Source: Cyanobacteriota bacterium
Lineage (GTDB): Bacteria > Cyanobacteriota > Cyanobacteriia > Phormidesmidales > Phormidesmidaceae
Assembly: GCA_027619675.1 (NCBI GenBank)
Contig: JAQCHG010000114.1
Location: 1-6,157, forward strand
DNA length: 6,157 nucleotides
Reading direction: 5' to 3'
Shown: positions 3,054-6,157 of the stretch, piece by piece
How the letters are laid out: each line of letters starts with the position of its first letter
Numbering within the stretch: the stretch's first letter is position 1
Notes under the pieces: generated by a model
The model's database searches: none
What the model was told of the DNA's origin: nothing
The model's input: only the letters and a program-made list of their open reading frames with translations
Program-made: the position numbers and the translations under genes

Positions 3054-5249
3054 TTGGAGTTTTCCTTTCTGCCCAATCTGCCTAAGTCGGATCTGGACGA
3101 TCGCACCTTCCAAGAACTGGTGGAGGAATGTATTCTCCGCATTCCCCGCTATTGCCCGGAGTGGACCAACTACAACCCCTCTGATCCCGGCATCACCCTG
3201 GTGGAGTTGTTTGCCTGGCTGACGGATCAGATGCTGTTGCGGTTCAACCAGGTACCCCGGCGCAACTATGTGACGTTTTTAGAAATGCTGGGGATTCGCC
3301 TGCGGCCCCCGGTGCCCGCCCAGGCCCCGGTCACCTTTTACCTGTCGGCGGCTTTGCAGGAGGCTTACACCATTCCCCTGCACACGGAGGTGGCCACGGA
3401 GCGCACCGAAACCGATGAGGCGGTGGTGTTTAGCACCGATCGCCCCTTGACCTTGGGGGTGCCCGCCATTCGTCACTTTTTGACCGCCAACGGGGTGGAA
3501 ACCCGGCCCCAGGTGCTGCGCGATCGCTTTGCCAACCTTTGGACTGAGGACAGCGGCGGCTACTGGAGCGGTAGGGAACAGCCCGTCTTTCAAGAACAGC
3601 CCCAGGTCAACAACTGTTTTTACCTGGTGTTTGAACCGGACGCTTCCCTTGATGGCAACGTCATTGCCCTCACCCTACGGGGGGAACCCGCTGGATCCAC
3701 CGGCATCAACCCCGAGCATCCCCCCCGCCGCTGGGAAGCCTGGGACGGGGAAAGTTGGCAGCCCATTCTGCGGGATGAGAAGGACGACGGCACCCGAGGC
3801 TTTAGTTTTGAGGACCCCACCGATCCGAATGAAGGGGTGGGGGAACGGGAGGCGGATGTGGTGCTGCACCTGCCCCTCCATTGGCCCGTGGACTACTTTG
3901 GCTCCTACCAGGGGCGGTGGCTGCGGTGCGTGTACATTCCCCCGGCGAATGATCAGGCCACCTATCAGCGATCGCCCTTTCTGTCGGGGCTGGCCGCCCG
4001 CACCATTGGCGGCACCATGGTGACCAGCCAATGCACCGTCATTCGCAATGAGCTGGTGGGGGAAAGTGACGGCACCCCCGGTCAGCAATTTCAACTCCAG
4101 GCCACCCACATCCTGCCCCGGCGGGAGGGGGAGCATTTGGTGGTGATCCCGCCCATGGGGCTACCGGAGGTGTGGCAGGAGGTGAATGACTTTGCCGACT
4201 CTGGCCCGGAGGATCTGCACTACAGCCTGGATTCCCTCACGGGGCAGATCCAGTTTGGGCCATTGATTCGGGAGTCGAGCTACCTGCGGGAGCGCACCCG
4301 TATGCGCCAGCAGGCGCAGGTGGTGGGCCGTACCCCGGCGGCGGCGGAACTGGCGGCGGCGGAATCCCAACAGCAACAGTACGGCAAGGTGCCCCCTCGG
4401 GGGGCGGTGATTCGCATGGTGGCCTACCGCACCGGGGGCGGCCAGCGGGGCAATGTGCAGCAGGGGGCGATCGCGGTGTTAAAGTCGGCGGTGCCCTACG
4501 TCACCAGCGTCCGCAACCACCAATCCGCCCAGGGGGGGGCCGACGGCGAGTCCTTAGAAGAGGCGGTGATCCGAGTACCGCGCCTGCTGCGGACCCGCGA
4601 TCGCGCCGTCACCCCCGAAGATTTTGAAACCCTCACCCTCCAGGCCAGCCGTGGCGTGGCCCGCGCCTACTGTCCCCGCGATACCGCCTACCAGGGGGAG
4701 CCCGGCACTGTGAATCTGCGGCTGGTGCCCGCCGTAGACACCCACCCCCTCACCACCGGGGAAGGGCTCCATCCCCGCAATTTTGAGCTGTCGGACACCC
4801 TGCGGCAGGAGGTGTTGGCCTTTTTGGACGATCGCCGCCTGCTGGGCATTCAGGTCCAGCTTCTACCCGCAGACTATGTGGGAGTGTCGGTGCAGGCAGA
4901 GGTGGGGGTGGAAGCGGCCTACCGCAATCCCCAGGCCCAACAGGCCCTAGTGGACACCCTGCAAACCCAGCTCTATCGGTTTTTGAACCCGATCACGGGC
5001 GGCCCCGAGGGCACGGGTTGGCCCTTTGGCACCCCGGTCTACAAGTCTGACCTGATTGCCCTGTTCCAACAAACACCGGGGGTGCGGTACCTGGGGGCGG
5101 TGCTGCTATTTGAGCTGCGCTGGCAAAACCGCACCTGGGTCCGCACCCTGGCCGCCAATGACACCATCTATCCAGGCCCCGTGGGGCTGGTTTGTTCCTG
5201 GCGCGATCGCTTTTTGCGATCGGGGCATACCATCAGCGTGTTGACCTAG
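3054..5249 (+). CDS. Baseplate J/gp6-like wedge protein (731 aa)
   Basis: This is a putative baseplate assembly protein of the TIGR02243 / baseplate J type, corresponding to Afp11/Pvc11 and functionally to T4 gp6, the main ring-forming component of baseplate wedges. The N-terminal signature includes LDDRTFQELVEE (14-25), PEWTNYNPSDPGITLVELF (35-53) and NQVPRRNYVTFLEMLGIRL (65-83). A variable beta-rich middle follows. The J-like core contains VIRMVAYRTGGGQRGNV (452-468), NHQSAQGGADGESLEEA (488-504) and RTRDRAVTPEDFETL (513-527). The start is TTG at 3054, preceded by GGGGAGG (3037-3043, 10 nt away); the encoded MEFSFLPNLPKSDLDDR agrees with the usual beginning of the family, so the rare start is credible. 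The sequence PAAAELAAAESQQQQ (428-442), just before the J core, looks like a flexible linker and is encoded by a 15-bp tandem duplication. The following gene starts 14 nt after the stop. Confidence 0.94.
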   Translation: MEFSFLPNLPKSDLDDRTFQELVEECILRIPRYCPEWTNYNPSDPGITLVELFAWLTDQMLLRFNQVPRRNYVTFLEMLGIRLRPPVPAQAPVTFYLSAALQEAYTIPLHTEVATERTETDEAVVFSTDRPLTLGVPAIRHFLTANGVETRPQVLRDRFANLWTEDSGGYWSGREQPVFQEQPQVNNCFYLVFEPDASLDGNVIALTLRGEPAGSTGINPEHPPRRWEAWDGESWQPILRDEKDDGTRGFSFEDPTDPNEGVGEREADVVLHLPLHWPVDYFGSYQGRWLRCVYIPPANDQATYQRSPFLSGLAARTIGGTMVTSQCTVIRNELVGESDGTPGQQFQLQATHILPRREGEHLVVIPPMGLPEVWQEVNDFADSGPEDLHYSLDSLTGQIQFGPLIRESSYLRERTRMRQQAQVVGRTPAAAELAAAESQQQQYGKVPPRGAVIRMVAYRTGGGQRGNVQQGAIAVLKSAVPYVTSVRNHQSAQGGADGESLEEAVIRVPRLLRTRDRAVTPEDFETLTLQASRGVARAYCPRDTAYQGEPGTVNLRLVPAVDTHPLTTGEGLHPRNFELSDTLRQEVLAFLDDRRLLGIQVQLLPADYVGVSVQAEVGVEAAYRNPQAQQALVDTLQTQLYRFLNPITGGPEGTGWPFGTPVYKSDLIALFQQTPGVRYLGAVLLFELRWQNRTWVRTLAANDTIYPGPVGLVCSWRDRFLRSGHTISVLT
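4337..4366 (+). repeat. 15-bp tandem duplication in the baseplate J-like gene
   Basis: GGCGGCGGCGGAA occurs at 4337-4349 and again at 4352-4364, a period of 15 bp. It encodes the consecutive five-residue units AAAEL and AAAES (429-438), followed by four glutamines. The insert is in frame and lies in a probable linker. Confidence 0.6.
5204..5222 (+). repeat. Inverted repeat formed by a HIP1 site and a partial HIP1 copy
   Basis: CGATCGC (5204-5210) and GCGATCG (5216-5222) form a perfect 7-bp stem around TTTTT inside the last codons of the baseplate J-like gene. The left arm is part of a full HIP1 octamer (5203-5210). It could fold in mRNA ahead of the next gene's start; no function is shown. 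Confidence 0.4.
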
Positions 5250-5263
5250 GGGAGTGCGCCACC

Positions 5264-6157
5264 ATGCCCTCAGTCACCCTCACCCCCATGCAGTTGCCCC
5301 CCGCCCCCGGTGCGGTGGACAGCAGCCCCATGGCCACCGCGATCGCCCCCAGTGCCGAACGCTGCCAATTGCGCCTCTCCCCCGGTGAGCCCAGCGAACT
5401 GGTGGTGCAGGTGCGCAACGACCAAGCCCAACCCCTGACGGTGCAGGTGCAGATTAGCGGCGACTTCCCCCCCCACTGGTGGCAGGTGGAGACCCCCGAC
5501 CACCCCCTGCCACCAGGGCGGCAACTGGACGCAGTGGTGCAGTTCGCCCTGCCCGCCGACCACTTTGAGCGCCAGCCCCTCGGACCGGGGGAAAGCCTGC
5601 AAATCAACTACAGTGGCCAGGTGGTGCTGCTGGGACGGAACCCCGACGGCGGCGGCCTCCAATGGCAGACCACCGCCCCCTTTACCCTGGTGGTGCGGCC
5701 CCACAGCCTCTACCCCCGCTTTTTGCCCAGCCTCTACCGGGAAGTGGATTTCATCGGGCGGCTGTTGGCGGTGTTTGAGCAGACCTTTGAGCCCGCCGTC
5801 CAGGCCATGGATACCCTTTGGGCGCACCTGGATCCCCTCACCGCCCCCCAGCAACTGCTACCCTTCTTGGCCCATTGGGTGGGCTGGCAGGCTCTGCCCC
5901 AGTGGCCTTTGGCCGACCAACGACGGTTAATTCGCCAGGCCATGGAAATCTACCGCTATCGCGGTACCCGCCGGGGCCTTAGCCTCTACCTACACCTCTA
6001 TACGGGCCTGCCCCTGCCCGACCCCAGCACCCCGCCCCAAGCGCGGGCGATCGCCATCGAAGAGGTGTTTACCCGAGGCTTCATCCTGGGGGAAACCACC
6101 CTGGGGGAGGATGCCATCCTCGGCGGCGGTCGCCCCTTCCACTTCCGCGTACGCCTG
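5264..6157 (+). CDS. Ig-like domain / phage tail protein I fusion (partial, first 298 aa)
   Basis: The frame is open from the ATG at 5264 to the window edge (298 codons), so the C terminus is missing. GGGGAG (5249-5254) precedes the start by 9 nt. Residues about 30-145 form a beta-rich, Ig-like region (CQLRLSPGEPSELVVQVRN at 34-52, then alternating strands), similar to domains that pad secreted or surface proteins. Residues about 148-248 match the phage tail protein I / TIGR02242 type: LYPRFLPSLYREVDFIGRLL (149-168), the DPLTAPQQLLPFLAHWVGW stretch (190-208) and YRYRGTRRGLSLYLHLYTG (230-248). After a proline-rich linker, residues 261-298 begin another beta segment. By position and family it should be a baseplate wedge component partnering the J-like protein, in the Afp12/gp7 role. 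Gene order gp25, J, tail protein I is standard for phage-like baseplates. The tail protein I call is firm; the exact role of the Ig-like part is inference. Confidence 0.88.
   Translation, partial: MPSVTLTPMQLPPAPGAVDSSPMATAIAPSAERCQLRLSPGEPSELVVQVRNDQAQPLTVQVQISGDFPPHWWQVETPDHPLPPGRQLDAVVQFALPADHFERQPLGPGESLQINYSGQVVLLGRNPDGGGLQWQTTAPFTLVVRPHSLYPRFLPSLYREVDFIGRLLAVFEQTFEPAVQAMDTLWAHLDPLTAPQQLLPFLAHWVGWQALPQWPLADQRRLIRQAMEIYRYRGTRRGLSLYLHLYTGLPLPDPSTPPQARAIAIEEVFTRGFILGETTLGEDAILGGGRPFHFRVRL

Larger units (their letters stand above)
118..6054. repeat. HIP1 octamers (GCGATCGC), 13 dispersed copies
   Basis: Copies start at 118, 252, 979, 1188, 1749, 1814, 3520, 3968, 4467, 4597, 5203, 5339 and 6047. 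At about 60% G+C, chance would give well under one copy in a window this long. HIP1 is the highly iterated palindrome of many cyanobacterial genomes, and this supports the taxonomic assignment. All copies lie within coding frames. Confidence 0.9.

Noticed and set aside
1822..3519. HIP1-free stretch as a sign of horizontal transfer
   Set aside because: About 1.7 kb without HIP1 is only mildly unexpected at this density, and codon use of the gp25-like gene resembles its neighbours.
3529..4023. Plus-strand 164-codon frame inside the baseplate J-like gene
   Set aside because: It lies wholly within a strongly supported gene in another frame. Its Pro/Arg/Trp/Cys-rich composition is typical of a shifted reading of G+C-rich DNA.
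5270..5854. Minus-strand 194-codon frame opposite the tail protein I gene
   Set aside because: The plus strand carries an uninterrupted gene with clear tail protein I motifs. The minus reading is rich in Gly/His/Gln, an antisense artefact.
1..6157. tRNA, rRNA or CRISPR array
   Set aside because: No cloverleaf or rRNA-like sequence and no regularly spaced direct repeats were seen on either strand.

Overview
The window looks like chromosomal DNA of a fairly G+C-rich cyanobacterium. The clearest sign is the octamer GCGATCGC (HIP1), which occurs 13 times in about 6.2 kb, many times more than base composition predicts. Coding density is high, genes are tightly packed, and third codon positions are G/C-rich. 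Genus and species cannot be read from this window.

The main content is part of a contractile injection system (CIS) locus of the eCIS/phage-tail-like class, the Afp/PVC type also found in multicellular cyanobacteria. Left to right: the last codons of a probable upstream gene (1-39); a 64-residue protein with a SEC-C zinc motif (39-233); a DUF4255/Pvc16-type tail-cap protein (237-1520); an intergenic stretch with two hairpins and a possible 29-codon ORF; a 75-residue unrecognised protein (1724-1951); a MITE-like element carrying a REP-like palindrome (1956-2128); a PAAR spike-tip gene on the minus strand (2124-2414); a 211-bp probable divergent promoter region; then a tight plus-strand baseplate operon of gp25-like protein (2626-3051), baseplate J/gp6-like protein (3054-5249) and an Ig-like/phage tail protein I fusion (from 5264, running off the window).

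The gp25-like, J-like and tail-protein-I-like proteins should form the baseplate wedges. PAAR caps the central spike, and the DUF4255 protein works at the far end of the tube and sheath. Sheath, inner tube, VgrG-like spike hub, LysM protein, AAA+ ATPase and effectors are not seen and presumably lie outside the window.

The points most worth a second look are the PAAR protein without any histidine, the PAAR gene inverted against the rest of the cluster, the small mobile element lying exactly between two convergent stop codons, and the small uncharacterised proteins (SEC-C mini-protein, 75-aa protein, possible 29-aa peptide) interleaved with the structural genes. The core system is a known type. 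I do not see evidence for a wholly new system.
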